Of a DNA stretch of 64,000 nt, positions 8,114-15,446 are shown in pieces. This DNA comes from Phenylobacterium sp. (GTDB taxonomy: Bacteria > Pseudomonadota > Alphaproteobacteria > Caulobacterales > Caulobacteraceae): positions 62,001 to 126,000 of the forward strand of contig NZ_SCVD01000033.1 in NCBI RefSeq assembly GCF_004297125.1, in the 5' to 3' direction. Every line of letters begins with the position of its first letter. Positions within the stretch are counted from its first letter, which is position 1. Under the pieces are notes generated by a model. The model made no database searches and was not told the DNA's origin. It saw only the letters and a list, made by a program, of their open reading frames with translations. The position numbers and the translations under genes are program-made.

Positions 8114-8469
8114 AACGAGCCTTCCGGCTTGTAGCTCGGCTGGTCGATGGCGATCTGGTCGCGGGCCATGACCTGGAGCGCGGTCAGCAGGCCGGGCGTC
8201 TCGACCGTGAGCTCGCCCGAGCGGATGCGGGCGCAGAGCTCCGCGTTCAGCGTGGCATGGTCGCCGGCGTGTCCCAGGACCCCCGCCATGCCCGCCACGG
8301 CGGCGGCTTCGGCGGCCGGGCCCTCGGTGATCTCGCGAGAGACCGTCGCCAGGGCGTTGGCCGCGACGCGGGCCAGAAAGGCGTTGCGCGGGTCCAGCGT
8401 CGGGCGGATCTCGTCGATCCACAGGCGGACCGACTCCACCAGTTCTTCCGTGCGCGGATGGGTGATCAC
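8110..8469 (-). CDS. DUF6285 domain protein (partner of APH-type kinase)
   Basis: A 119-residue helical protein that begins at GTG 8469, overlapping the stop of the upstream kinase gene by 4 bases (GTGA), so the two are translationally coupled. Features that recall DUF6285 are the N-terminal HPRTEELVESVRLWIDEIRPTLD and the conserved RVAANALATVSRE segment. In other proteobacteria DUF6285 genes are found next to a phosphotransferase and an acyl-CoA dehydrogenase, the same set as here. A role as accessory subunit of the kinase is inferred. No catalytic residues are visible. Confidence 0.75.
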   Translation of the reverse strand: MITHPRTEELVESVRLWIDEIRPTLDPRNAFLARVAANALATVSREITEGPAAEAAAVAGMAGVLGHAGDHATLNAELCARIRSGELTVETPGLLTALQVMARDQIAIDQPSYKPEGSF

Positions 8470-9461
8470 AGGCCTTCCTCCAACAGCACGACCAGGTCGG
8501 CTTCGGTCTCGGAGACGCGGCGGCCGATCATCGGGCGTTCGACCGACCTGGTGATCCCGTCCCGCCAGCTCAGATACATGGTCAGGCACATGACGCCCCA
8601 GCGCAGCGACCCCAGCATCTGCCAGAACCGCACGCGGCTGAGTTCGATGGATCGCCCGCCCGCGGCCGCATAGCCGGCCAGCAGGTCCGCGTAGTCGCCG
8701 AAGCCGCCCACCGGCCGGTCGGGCCGGCCGAACCGCCAGGAGTTGGTGCAGATCCAGCCCATGTCCTCGGCCGGGTCGCCGATGTGGGCCAGCTCCCAGT
8801 CGAGGATCGCCGCCACGCCGGACTGCGGGTCGAACATGATGTTCCCGTTCCGGAAGTCGCCGTGCAGCAGGGTCGGCTCGACGGGCTCGGGGACATGGCG
8901 GCGCAGGTACTGGAACGCCAGCTCCAGGATCGGCCGTTCGGCGCCGGTGGCGCGGTAGACCTCCTCGTAGCGGTCGAGTTCGGCCACGCCATCGACGGTC
9001 TTCAGGTTCAAGCCGGGCGGCGGGGGGGTCTTGTGGATGGCCACCAGGGATTCGCCGCACTGGCGGGCCAGGCCCGGCCGCACCGCGTCGAAGCGCGGAT
9101 CGCCGACGATCTTCTTACCCAGGGTCTCGCCGTCGACCCGGACCATCACATAGGCCTCGCCCAGGCCATCGGCGTCGTCGCAGACGTGGCGCACCTTGGG
9201 CACGCGGGCGCCGTTCGCGCCGGTCGCCTGGATCAGCTTGGCCTCGGTGGCCAGGCTGACCGAACGGGCGGTCTCCTCGTCGAACGGCGCGCTGCGCCGG
9301 CGCAGGATCAGACGCTCGGGCCCGTTCTCGCCCTCGAACGCGAAGGCCCAGGTTTCCATGCTCGCGCCCCCTGAAAGCCGGCCGGCTTCGGTGAGCTTGG
9401 CGCCCTCGCCGCCCAGTCTTCCGGCAAGCTTCTCGAGGCCTGCGCGAACATCCAATTCCAT
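8466..9461 (-). CDS. APH/choline-kinase-like phosphotransferase (acyl-CoA dehydrogenase-associated)
   Basis: A 331-residue kinase-fold protein. The catalytic loop His200-Gly-Asp202-x4-Asn207 (LLHGDFRNGN) and the metal-binding Asp221 (ILDWELAHIGDP) are intact. These are the motifs of aminoglycoside phosphotransferase-like enzymes and of the kinase part of eukaryotic ACAD10/ACAD11, which phosphorylate 4-hydroxyacyl-CoA before dehydration. The divergent acyl-CoA dehydrogenase and the coupled DUF6285 gene support such a catabolic role over antibiotic resistance. The start at 9461 was chosen because the long open frame upstream crosses the dehydrogenase gene in antisense. The ribosome site is weak. 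Confidence 0.87.
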   Translation of the reverse strand: MELDVRAGLEKLAGRLGGEGAKLTEAGRLSGGASMETWAFAFEGENGPERLILRRRSAPFDEETARSVSLATEAKLIQATGANGARVPKVRHVCDDADGLGEAYVMVRVDGETLGKKIVGDPRFDAVRPGLARQCGESLVAIHKTPPPPGLNLKTVDGVAELDRYEEVYRATGAERPILELAFQYLRRHVPEPVEPTLLHGDFRNGNIMFDPQSGVAAILDWELAHIGDPAEDMGWICTNSWRFGRPDRPVGGFGDYADLLAGYAAAGGRSIELSRVRFWQMLGSLRWGVMCLTMYLSWRDGITRSVERPMIGRRVSETEADLVVLLEEGL

Positions 9462-9575
9462 GACCTGACGGAACCTTGGTCTAGTGCTGCCCATGATCTG
9501 GCGGGCGATCGGACGGCTTGTAAACGCCTCTCCCGACGTCAATCCCGCCCAAGAACGCGTTGGGAGACATCGGCC

Positions 9576-10937
9576 ATGAACTTCGACCTGCCCCAGGACC
9601 TGGTGGACTATCTGGCGGAGCTGGATCGCTTCATCGAAGAGGTGATCGCGCCCCTGCAGGCGCAGGACGACAACGAGCGGTTCTTCGACCACCGCCGCGA
9701 ACACGCCCGCACCGACTGGGACAACCAGGGCCTGCCGCGCAAGGAGTGGGAGGAGTTGCTGGCCAAGGCCCGGAAGCTGGCCGACGACGCCGGCCACCTG
9801 CGCTACGCCTGGCCCCCGGAGATGGGCGGCAAGGGCGGCAGCCAGCTGGCCATGGCGGTGATCCGCGAGCACCTGGCCGCCAAGGGCCTGGGCCTGTTCA
9901 ACGACCTGCAGACCGAGCACTCGATCGTCGGCAACAACCCCTTCATCCTGATGTTCAAGGAGTTCGCCACCAACGCCCAGTACGAGCGCGACGCCGACAA
10001 GCTGCTGAACGGCGGCATGCGCACGGGCTTCGGCCTGACCGAGCCGAACCATGGCTCGGACGCCACCTTCATGGAGACCCGCGGCGTCCGCCACGAGAAG
10101 GACGGCAAGCCCGGCTGGCTGATAAACGGCGAAAAAATGTGGACGACGGGGATGCACGTCGCCACGCATGTCATGGTTTTCGCTAGGACTTCCGGCAAGG
10201 ACGGGGACGCCACCGGCATCACCTGCTTCATCGTCCCGGCCGACACGCCCGGCGTGAAGGTCGAGGAGTACATGTGGACCTTCAACATGCCCACGGACCA
10301 CCCGCGGGTCAGCTTCACCGACGTCTGGATCCCGGAGGACAGCTACTGGGGCCAGATCGACCGCGGGCTGGGCCTGGGCCAGAGCTTCGTGCATCAGAAC
10401 CGCATCCGCCAGGCGGCCTCGAGCCTCGGCGCGGCGCAGTTCTGCATCAACGAGAGCGTCAAGTACGCCCGCAAGCGCAAGCCGTTCGGCAAGGCGCTGG
10501 CCGAGAACCAGGCCATCCAGTGGCCGCTGGTGGAGCTGCAGACCCAGTGCGAGATGCTGCGGCTGCTGATCCGCAAGACCGCCTGGCAGATGGACGGGAT
10601 GGAGCACAAGGAGATCGAGAAGACGATCTCGGACAAAGTCTCCATGTGCAACTACTGGGGCAACCGGCTGGTCTGCGAGGCGGCCGACCGCGCCATGCAG
10701 GTCCACGGCGGGATGGGCTATTCGCGCCACACGCCGTTCGAGCACATCTACCGCCACCACCGCCGCTACCGGATCACCGAGGGCTCGGAGGAGATCCAGA
10801 TGCGCAAGGTCGCCGCCTACCTGTTCGGCTACCTCGGGCCCAAGCGCGAGGAGTTCAAGGAGCTGAACGCCGCCGAGAAGGCCGCCAAGGGCGAGTATGT
10901 CCAGCCCATCCCCGCGCACCACAACGCGTCCCGCTGA
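9576..10937 (+). CDS. Acyl-CoA dehydrogenase family protein
   Basis: A 453-residue flavoprotein. The N-terminal helical domain is followed by the FAD-contact segment GFGLTEPNHGSDATFMETR (about 148-166) and the middle beta domain with KMWTTG. The C-terminal helices end with QVHGGMGYSRHTPFEHIYR and RITEGSEEIQ, where the glutamate is the usual catalytic base region. Length and the NHGSDATFM variant match the ACAD10/11-like group that acts with an APH-type kinase. The divergent kinase/DUF6285 genes 114 bases away fit this. It should oxidise an acyl-CoA thioester, feeding electrons to ETF. Substrate length or branching cannot be told. Confidence 0.92.
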   Translation: MNFDLPQDLVDYLAELDRFIEEVIAPLQAQDDNERFFDHRREHARTDWDNQGLPRKEWEELLAKARKLADDAGHLRYAWPPEMGGKGGSQLAMAVIREHLAAKGLGLFNDLQTEHSIVGNNPFILMFKEFATNAQYERDADKLLNGGMRTGFGLTEPNHGSDATFMETRGVRHEKDGKPGWLINGEKMWTTGMHVATHVMVFARTSGKDGDATGITCFIVPADTPGVKVEEYMWTFNMPTDHPRVSFTDVWIPEDSYWGQIDRGLGLGQSFVHQNRIRQAASSLGAAQFCINESVKYARKRKPFGKALAENQAIQWPLVELQTQCEMLRLLIRKTAWQMDGMEHKEIEKTISDKVSMCNYWGNRLVCEAADRAMQVHGGMGYSRHTPFEHIYRHHRRYRITEGSEEIQMRKVAAYLFGYLGPKREEFKELNAAEKAAKGEYVQPIPAHHNASR

Positions 10938-10938
10938 G

Positions 10939-11277
10939 GTGAACCAGGACCACCGCCTTGCGGTGTACGGGTCGCTGGCCCCGGGCCAGGCCAACCACCG
11001 CCAGCTCGACGGGCTGGCGGGCGGCTGGCAGCCGGGGATCGTCCGCGGCCATCTGGTGGAGTCCGGCTGGGGAGCGGCGCAGGGCTACCCCGGGCTGCGC
11101 CCCGACCCGATGGGGCCGGAGGTGACGGTGCAGCTCTTCACCTCGGAAGACCTGCCGGACCATTGGGAGCGGTTGGACGCCTTCGAGGGCGGGGAATACG
11201 AGCGCGTGCCGGTGGACGTCGACCTGGGGACCTACACCGTGCGGGCGCAGATCTACGCGCTGAGGCCGCAGCCCTAG
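10939..11277 (+). CDS. Gamma-glutamylcyclotransferase-like (AIG2 fold) protein
   Basis: About 112 residues from GTG 10939, which follows the dehydrogenase stop by one base. The glycine-rich YGSLAPGQANH motif near the N-terminus (residues 10-20) and the acidic FEGGEYERVPV motif with Glu83 are the two signatures of the gamma-glutamylcyclotransferase/AIG2 fold. Known members release 5-oxoproline from gamma-glutamyl amines or peptides. Close spacing makes co-transcription with the dehydrogenase likely, but the functional link is unclear. The exact start is uncertain since a longer frame overlaps the previous gene. The stop interlocks with that of the Mur ligase gene. Confidence 0.8.
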   Translation: MNQDHRLAVYGSLAPGQANHRQLDGLAGGWQPGIVRGHLVESGWGAAQGYPGLRPDPMGPEVTVQLFTSEDLPDHWERLDAFEGGEYERVPVDVDLGTYTVRAQIYALRPQP

Positions 11278-12689
11278 GCGGCCGCCTCGCGGGGGCCGTA
11301 GCGCTCGTCGAACACCGCCGGCAGGCTGTCGGGCAGCCCCAGCAGCGGCCCTGAGGACAACAGCAAGACCACCTCGTCGCCGGCCAGGCGGGTGAGCGCC
11401 GCCGTGGCGGCCTCGGCTGTCTCGACGCCCTCGACCGGAACCCCGGCCGCGGCCACGCGTGCGAGGATCTCGTCGAAACCGGACTGGTTGTGGCTGGCCT
11501 CGCCGTGGTGCGGCGGCGGCACGATCAGCGCCTTGGCCACGCCTTCGAACACCGTGTCGTACCAGGACAGCGCATCGCGGCTGCGCCACGAGAAGGTGTG
11601 CGGCTCGAACACCACGGTCAGCGGCCGGTGCGGATAGTGCAGCAGCATGGCCTCGATGGCCGAGCGCGCCTTCTCGTAGGAAGAACCGAAACCTTCGATC
11701 ACCGGCACGGCGGAGCGCTTGGTCAGCCGGTCCAGCCGCCGGCGGATGCCGCCGAAGCTCTCGACGGCGCGGGCGAGCTGGGCCTGGTCCACCAGGCCGC
11801 GTTCCAGGAGATAGGCCGAGACCCCCACGATGTTCTCGACGTTGTGCTCGCCCAGCAGGGTCGTCGCCAGCGCCACGCGCCGGCCGTCCGGCCCGACCAG
11901 GGTGAAGCGCGAGGTCTCGCCGAAGGTCACATCCTCGGGATGCCAGCCGTCGCAGGGGCGGGTGTCGTACCAGACGATCCGCGAGGCGGCCTCGCCGGCG
12001 ATGGCGCGGATGGCGGGATGCTCGCGGGCTGTCAGCAGCCCGTCCGCCGGGAGCAGCCGCATGAGCTCGCCGAACGGCCGGACATAATCCTCGAAGGTCG
12101 GGAAGACGTTGACGTGGTCGTGGATCAGCGAGGTCAGCAGCACGTCGCGCGGGTGGTAAAGCACGAACTTCGAGCGCCGGTCGCCGGGCCCCACGATGTA
12201 CTCATCACCCTCCAGCACCACCTCGGGCGCCGCGCCCCAATGGCCGGTGTCGGGCAGCGACGGCGAGATCGCCCCGATCATCCAGCCGGCGTCGACGCCG
12301 GAGGCGCGCAGGATGTGCGCCATCAACGCCGTGCAGGTGGACTTGCCGAACGAGCCGGCCACGACGGTGTTGCGCCGGAGCGCCGTCGATTCCCCCACCA
12401 GCTCCGGGAAGGTGGTGACCCGCACGCCGCGGCGGCGCGCCTCCTGCACCTCGACGTTCGATTCGCCGCCGAGCTTGGCGCTGGCGCCCAGGACCAGCAG
12501 GTCGAGGTCCGGCGACAGGTTGGCCGAATCGAATCGCCAGGCGATCGGAAACCCCAGGCCCTCCACATAGGTGGACATGGGCGGGAAGACGTCCTGGTCG
12601 GAACCGGTGATCGCGTGCCCGGCCTCACGCATCATCAGCGCCGCCGCGGCCATGCCCGCGCCCGCGATGCCGGTGAAATGGATGCGCAT
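11274..12689 (-). CDS. Mpl/MurC-like Mur ligase family protein, divergent
   Basis: A 471-residue three-domain Mur ligase. The N-terminal Rossmann domain begins MRIHFTGIAGAGM. The ATP loop is GSFGKST at 112-118 instead of the usual GTHGKTT, the metal/carbamate region is LEGDEY (160-164) followed by RRSKFVLYHPRD as in Mpl, and GEHN (280-283) is intact. After the central domain the DD(F/Y)AHHP motif of MurC/Mpl is replaced by EGFGSSYEKA (332-341), while FEPHTFSWR is kept. Mpl reattaches recycled murein tripeptide to UDP-MurNAc. Overall similarity supports a murein recycling or related amide ligase, but the changed motifs suggest a different acceptor. The start ATG at 12689 lies behind AAGAGAG. 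Confidence 0.85.
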   Translation of the reverse strand: MRIHFTGIAGAGMAAAALMMREAGHAITGSDQDVFPPMSTYVEGLGFPIAWRFDSANLSPDLDLLVLGASAKLGGESNVEVQEARRRGVRVTTFPELVGESTALRRNTVVAGSFGKSTCTALMAHILRASGVDAGWMIGAISPSLPDTGHWGAAPEVVLEGDEYIVGPGDRRSKFVLYHPRDVLLTSLIHDHVNVFPTFEDYVRPFGELMRLLPADGLLTAREHPAIRAIAGEAASRIVWYDTRPCDGWHPEDVTFGETSRFTLVGPDGRRVALATTLLGEHNVENIVGVSAYLLERGLVDQAQLARAVESFGGIRRRLDRLTKRSAVPVIEGFGSSYEKARSAIEAMLLHYPHRPLTVVFEPHTFSWRSRDALSWYDTVFEGVAKALIVPPPHHGEASHNQSGFDEILARVAAAGVPVEGVETAEAATAALTRLAGDEVVLLLSSGPLLGLPDSLPAVFDERYGPREAAA

Positions 12690-12831
12690 CGTCTCTCTTC
12701 TCAAGGCCTTAGGTCAGGTGATCCACCGATCCGCGGCCTTCGTCCAGCCCCGCGCGACAATGGAACGCTTGACCGTAGGCGAGGCCAGCTTGGCCGTGCG
12801 CTTAAGAGAAGGTTCGCACGCGCCGGGGCGA

Positions 12832-12846
12832 TTAATCACCCCTTAA
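12832..12846 (+). promoter_or_regulatory. CtrA box (TTAA-N7-TTAA), perfect match
   Basis: TTAATCACCCCTTAA followed by C: an exact match to the CtrA consensus TTAA-N7-TTAAC. It lies 38 bases before a hairpin and a terminator on the plus strand, the spacing expected if CtrA binds over the -35 region of a short transcript. There is no plus-strand protein gene between the box and tRNA-Asn. The box is 143 bases upstream of the minus-strand Mur ligase start, which it could influence as well. Confidence 0.65.
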
Positions 12847-12869
12847 CCACAGCAGCGGAGGCTCACATC

Positions 12870-12934
12870 GTCTTCTTCGAAGACACCCACCATCACCGAA
12901 CTTTTCAGCCCGGCGTCCGCGCCGGGCTTTTTTC
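12870..12934 (+). ncRNA. Probable small RNA downstream of a CtrA box
   Basis: The sequence reads as a compact small RNA. A 5' hairpin, GTCTTC-TTC-GAAGAC (12870-12884), is followed by a C/A-rich unpaired linker containing CACCCACCATCACC, and then a strong intrinsic terminator (12907-12933). The start is inferred from the CtrA box at 12832-12846 and is uncertain by about 10 bases. The neighbouring plus-strand feature is tRNA-Asn at 13084, after the terminator, and the plus strand upstream is antisense to the Mur ligase, so the terminator has no other obvious owner. C. crescentus has CtrA-activated small RNAs (CcnA is one), but homology cannot be judged here. The C-rich linker could pair with G-rich ribosome binding sites. 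Confidence 0.55.
12907..12933 (+). terminator. Intrinsic terminator of the probable small RNA
   Basis: AGCCCGGCG / CGCCGGGCT stem of 9 base pairs with a TCCG tetraloop, running directly into six T residues on the plus strand. On the minus strand the stem is not followed by a T run, so it acts rightward. Confidence 0.85.
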
Positions 12935-13083
12935 TTGGGCGCCGCGTCAGAGGCGGTCTCCGCCGGGAATCCGGCGTCCTGACCCGCGCGTACGACGAAC
13001 AAAACGTCCCGCTGCGACATGCCGTCAGGCGGCTTGCGCAACCCGTGAGAGCGGTCTATACGCCCGCCCTCTCGACGGCCTGA

Positions 13084-13159
13084 TCCCGGATAGCTCAGCT
13101 GGTAGAGCAGTCGGCTGTTAACCGACTTGTCGCAGGTTCGAGTCCTGCTCCGGGAGCCA
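13084..13159 (+). tRNA. tRNA-Asn(GTT)
   Basis: A 76-base tRNA with encoded CCA. The acceptor stem pairs TCCCGGA with TCCGGGA, with discriminator G. The D arm is AGCTCAGCTGGTAGAGC. The anticodon stem GTCGG/CCGAC holds the loop CTGTTAA, giving anticodon GTT (asparagine). The T arm contains GGTTCGAGTCC. No integrase, repeated 3' end or other sign of an integrated element follows it. Confidence 0.97.
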
Positions 13160-13299
13160 TCGAGACCCTAGCCAGACATGATGAAGCCTTGCGCGCGCCG
13201 AAACGCCGACGGGTCGCTGCGTTTGTCGCACGCATCGCATCTGGCCGTGGGGGCGTTGCGGGCCCATATGAGCCCTGCCCTTCCTCCCCGACCGGCGCC

Positions 13300-13875
13300 A
13301 TGACCGAATTGACCCAACACCTGGCCGCGTTCGGCCCGTTCGCCATCGCCCTGGGCGCGGCGTTCGAAGGGCAGACCGCCGTGATCGCCGGCGGCGTGAT
13401 GGCGCGCTCGCAGATCCTGTCGCCGGTGGTGGTCGTGCTGGCCGCCGCCCTGGGGTCGGGGATCGTCGACTACCTGTTGTTCGTCCTGGGGCGCAGCTTC
13501 CGGCACACCAAATGGGTCAAGAAGGTCGCCGCCAAGCCCGCCTTCGACAGGGCCCTGGTGCTGATCGAGCGCTATCCGGCCGGTTTCATCCTGAGCTTCC
13601 GGTTCCTCTACGGCCTACGCGCCGCCGGGCCGGTGGCCGTCGGCGTCTCGGCCGTATCGACGCGGAAGTTCGCGGTGCTGAACGCCGTCGCCGCCGGCAT
13701 CTGGGCCGGGGCGTTCGTCGCCCTGGGCTACGCCTTCGGTCCAGCCGTCCTGAGGTTGCTGGAAGGGATCTTCGCCCACGCCGCGCCGATCGCGGCGGGA
13801 GTCGCCGTGGCCGCCGCCGTCGCCGGGCTGGCGTTCTGGCGCTGGCGGGTCTGGGTCGCCCGCACGGCCCCCTGA
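13300..13875 (+). CDS. DedA family membrane protein
   Basis: A 191-residue polytopic membrane protein. A re-entrant N-terminal segment with FEGQTAVIAGG (acidic residue and GG, as in DedA) is followed by a helix, and then the amphipathic SFRFLYGLRAAGPVAVG motif, which corresponds to the DedA motif F-x-R-x3-G-x-R-x2-x-P with conserved arginines. Two C-terminal membrane helices end in a basic tail. DedA proteins are flippases for undecaprenyl phosphate or phospholipids, or affect membrane potential. The paralogue type cannot be decided. The ATG at 13300 has no clear ribosome site, so it may be leaderless. It lies 140 bases after tRNA-Asn. Confidence 0.82.
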   Translation: MTELTQHLAAFGPFAIALGAAFEGQTAVIAGGVMARSQILSPVVVVLAAALGSGIVDYLLFVLGRSFRHTKWVKKVAAKPAFDRALVLIERYPAGFILSFRFLYGLRAAGPVAVGVSAVSTRKFAVLNAVAAGIWAGAFVALGYAFGPAVLRLLEGIFAHAAPIAAGVAVAAAVAGLAFWRWRVWVARTAP

Positions 13876-13907
13876 CGCCCCCCGGGATGTGGTGCTAACT
13901 TCTGCCG

Positions 13908-14738
13908 ATGCCCACCAGGATCCTCCTCCAGACCACCATCCTCCCCACGCCGGACGACTGGCACATCGGTCGCTTTTCGCGGCTACGGGACCACCTGGCC
14001 TCGCTGGACGGCGTCGAGGTCGTGGCGCGCGACCGCGAGGCGCCGCCCGGCGAGATCGACCCCGTGCTGGGCGGCCTGGACCGCTCGGACTTCGACCAGC
14101 TCTGGCTGTTCGCGGTGGACGTGGGCGACGGCCTGAACGGCGACGAATGCGCGGCGATCGGCCGGTTCCGCAAGGCCGGGGGCGGCCTGATGGTCACCCG
14201 CGACCACATGGACCTCGGCGTTTCGGTCTGCACGCTGGGCGGCGTTGGGGCCGCGCACTACTTCCACTCGAAGAACCAGGACCCGGATCAGAGCCGCCAC
14301 AGCCGCGACGATCCGTACACCACCAATATCGACTGGCCGAACTACCACTCCGGCGCCAACGGCGACTTCCAGGCCGTCGAACTGGTCGGCCCGCCGCATC
14401 CGCTGTTCGACGGCGTCTCCCGCCTGCCCTCCCATCCGCACGAAGGCGCGGTCGGCGCACCGCCGGACGATCCGTCGGCCCGGGTGATCGCGCGCGGGAC
14501 CAGCAAGGTCACCGGGCGGCCGTTCAACATCGCCGTGGCGTTCGAGGCTGGACCTGACGGCGGCCGCGCCCTGGCCGAGAGCACCTTCCACCACTACTGC
14601 GACTACAACCTCGACCCGCGCCACGGCTGCCCCAGCTTCGTCGACGAGCCGCCGGGCGACGGCATGACCCGCGATCCCGCCGCCCAGCACGAAGCGTTGC
14701 GATACTTCGCGAACGTGGCGCGCTGGCTGTCGGCCTAG
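13908..14738 (+). CDS. Conserved hypothetical protein with glutamine-amidotransferase-like fold
   Basis: A 276-residue soluble protein. The pattern of strands and turns (RILLQTTI, HIGRFSRLRDHLASL, FDQLWLFAV, FRKAGGGLMVTRDHMDLGVSV) resembles ThuA-like or class I glutamine-amidotransferase-like domains, in which a small molecule-binding nucleophile elbow sits after the GGGLMVTRDH region. No cysteine is in the nucleophile position, so amidotransferase activity is unlikely. The C-terminal half is rich in His and Asp (HYFHSKNQDPDQSRHSRDD, FHHYCDYNLDPRHG), possible metal ligands. There is no signal peptide. Its stop abuts the stop of the convergent gloA. Function unknown. Confidence 0.7.
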   Translation: MPTRILLQTTILPTPDDWHIGRFSRLRDHLASLDGVEVVARDREAPPGEIDPVLGGLDRSDFDQLWLFAVDVGDGLNGDECAAIGRFRKAGGGLMVTRDHMDLGVSVCTLGGVGAAHYFHSKNQDPDQSRHSRDDPYTTNIDWPNYHSGANGDFQAVELVGPPHPLFDGVSRLPSHPHEGAVGAPPDDPSARVIARGTSKVTGRPFNIAVAFEAGPDGGRALAESTFHHYCDYNLDPRHGCPSFVDEPPGDGMTRDPAAQHEALRYFANVARWLSA

Positions 14739-15179
14739 CTACCAGACGCCAGTGTTCGGCATCGAGGCCCAGGGTTCGGCCGGCGGCAAGGCGGGACCGG
14801 CCTGCAGCAGTTCGATCGAGATGTTGTCCGGCGACCGGACAAAGGCCATGCGCCCGTCCCGCGGCGGCCGGTTGATGACCACGCCGCCGTCCTTCAGCCG
14901 CTGGCAGGCCGCGTAGATGTCGTCCACGGCATAGGCCAGGTGACCGAAGTTGCGGCCGCCCTGATAGGCCTCGGGGTCCCAGTTGTAGGTGAGCTCCACC
15001 GTGGGCGCCTTCTTCTCGCGCGCCGCCTCTTCGTCGCCGGGCGCGCAGAGGAACACCAGGGTGAAACGGCCGGCTTCGTTCTCCACGCGAGAGACTTCCT
15101 TAAGCCCAAGCTTGTCACAGTAGAATGCGAGCGAAGCGGCGAGGTCGGTCACGCGGACCATTGTGTGCAGGTATTTCAC
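14739..15179 (-). CDS. gloA: Lactoylglutathione lyase (glyoxalase I)
   Basis: A 146-residue VOC-fold enzyme that converts the methylglyoxal-glutathione hemithioacetal to S-lactoylglutathione. All four metal ligands are visible: His5 (LHTMVRV), Glu62 (TVELTYNWD), His80 (NFGHLAYAV) and Glu123 (SIELLQ). The TYNW and RPPRDGRMAF segments, with RSPD before the last ligand, are typical of glyoxalase I rather than a general VOC protein. A short C-terminal extension ends in NTGVW, as in other Caulobacterales. It stands alone on this strand, and the 267 bases upstream separate it from the divergent RND efflux genes. Confidence 0.93.
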   Translation of the reverse strand: MKYLHTMVRVTDLAASLAFYCDKLGLKEVSRVENEAGRFTLVFLCAPGDEEAAREKKAPTVELTYNWDPEAYQGGRNFGHLAYAVDDIYAACQRLKDGGVVINRPPRDGRMAFVRSPDNISIELLQAGPALPPAEPWASMPNTGVW

Positions 15180-15327
15180 GAGCAGGTCGTCCTCAGGTCA
15201 GGTCGCGGCTGGCGATTCAACGCCTTACCGCGTAAAATAATCGACATGAACTCGCGTCTCGCGCGAATCCAAGTTGCGTTGCAATCTAGGCACGCTGCGT
15301 CAGATTAGACCCGCCCCGGTTCGTGAC

Positions 15328-15343
15328 CGCAAATTCATTTGCG
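15328..15343. promoter_or_regulatory. Palindrome upstream of the RND efflux genes
   Basis: CGCAAAT-TC-ATTTGCG, a perfect 16-base palindrome in the 267-base gap between gloA and the divergent efflux adaptor gene, 103 bases before the adaptor start. It could be an operator for an efflux regulator. No regulator gene is adjacent, so the protein is unknown. The rest of the gap holds no reading frame I can support. Confidence 0.4.
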
Positions 15344-15446
15344 CTGGCATAACGGCGGCATCAAAAGCAGGGCAAGCCGCGCAAAGTCGGCAACCGTGTG
15401 TGACTGGGCGTATCGCGCACGTAGCTGAGATCGGGGATACAGCTCT

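Noticed and set aside
12861..12935. Possible leader peptide with three histidines (THHHRT) before the terminator
   Set aside because: There is no ATG, GTG or TTG start after the GGAGG sequence (the codon is ATC) and no histidine gene downstream, so a small RNA is more likely.
12832..13041. A 69-codon minus-strand frame across the small RNA region
   Set aside because: It runs through the terminator stem and CtrA box and is composed of arginine-rich low-complexity sequence.
13160..13299. Attachment site or element inserted at tRNA-Asn
   Set aside because: No repeated tRNA 3' end, integrase or foreign composition is seen downstream.
15344..15359. Sigma-54 promoter before the RND genes (TGGCAT...GGC)
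   Set aside because: The GG and GC are spaced correctly but the -12 element lacks TT and the -24 element has a mismatch, so it is probably chance.
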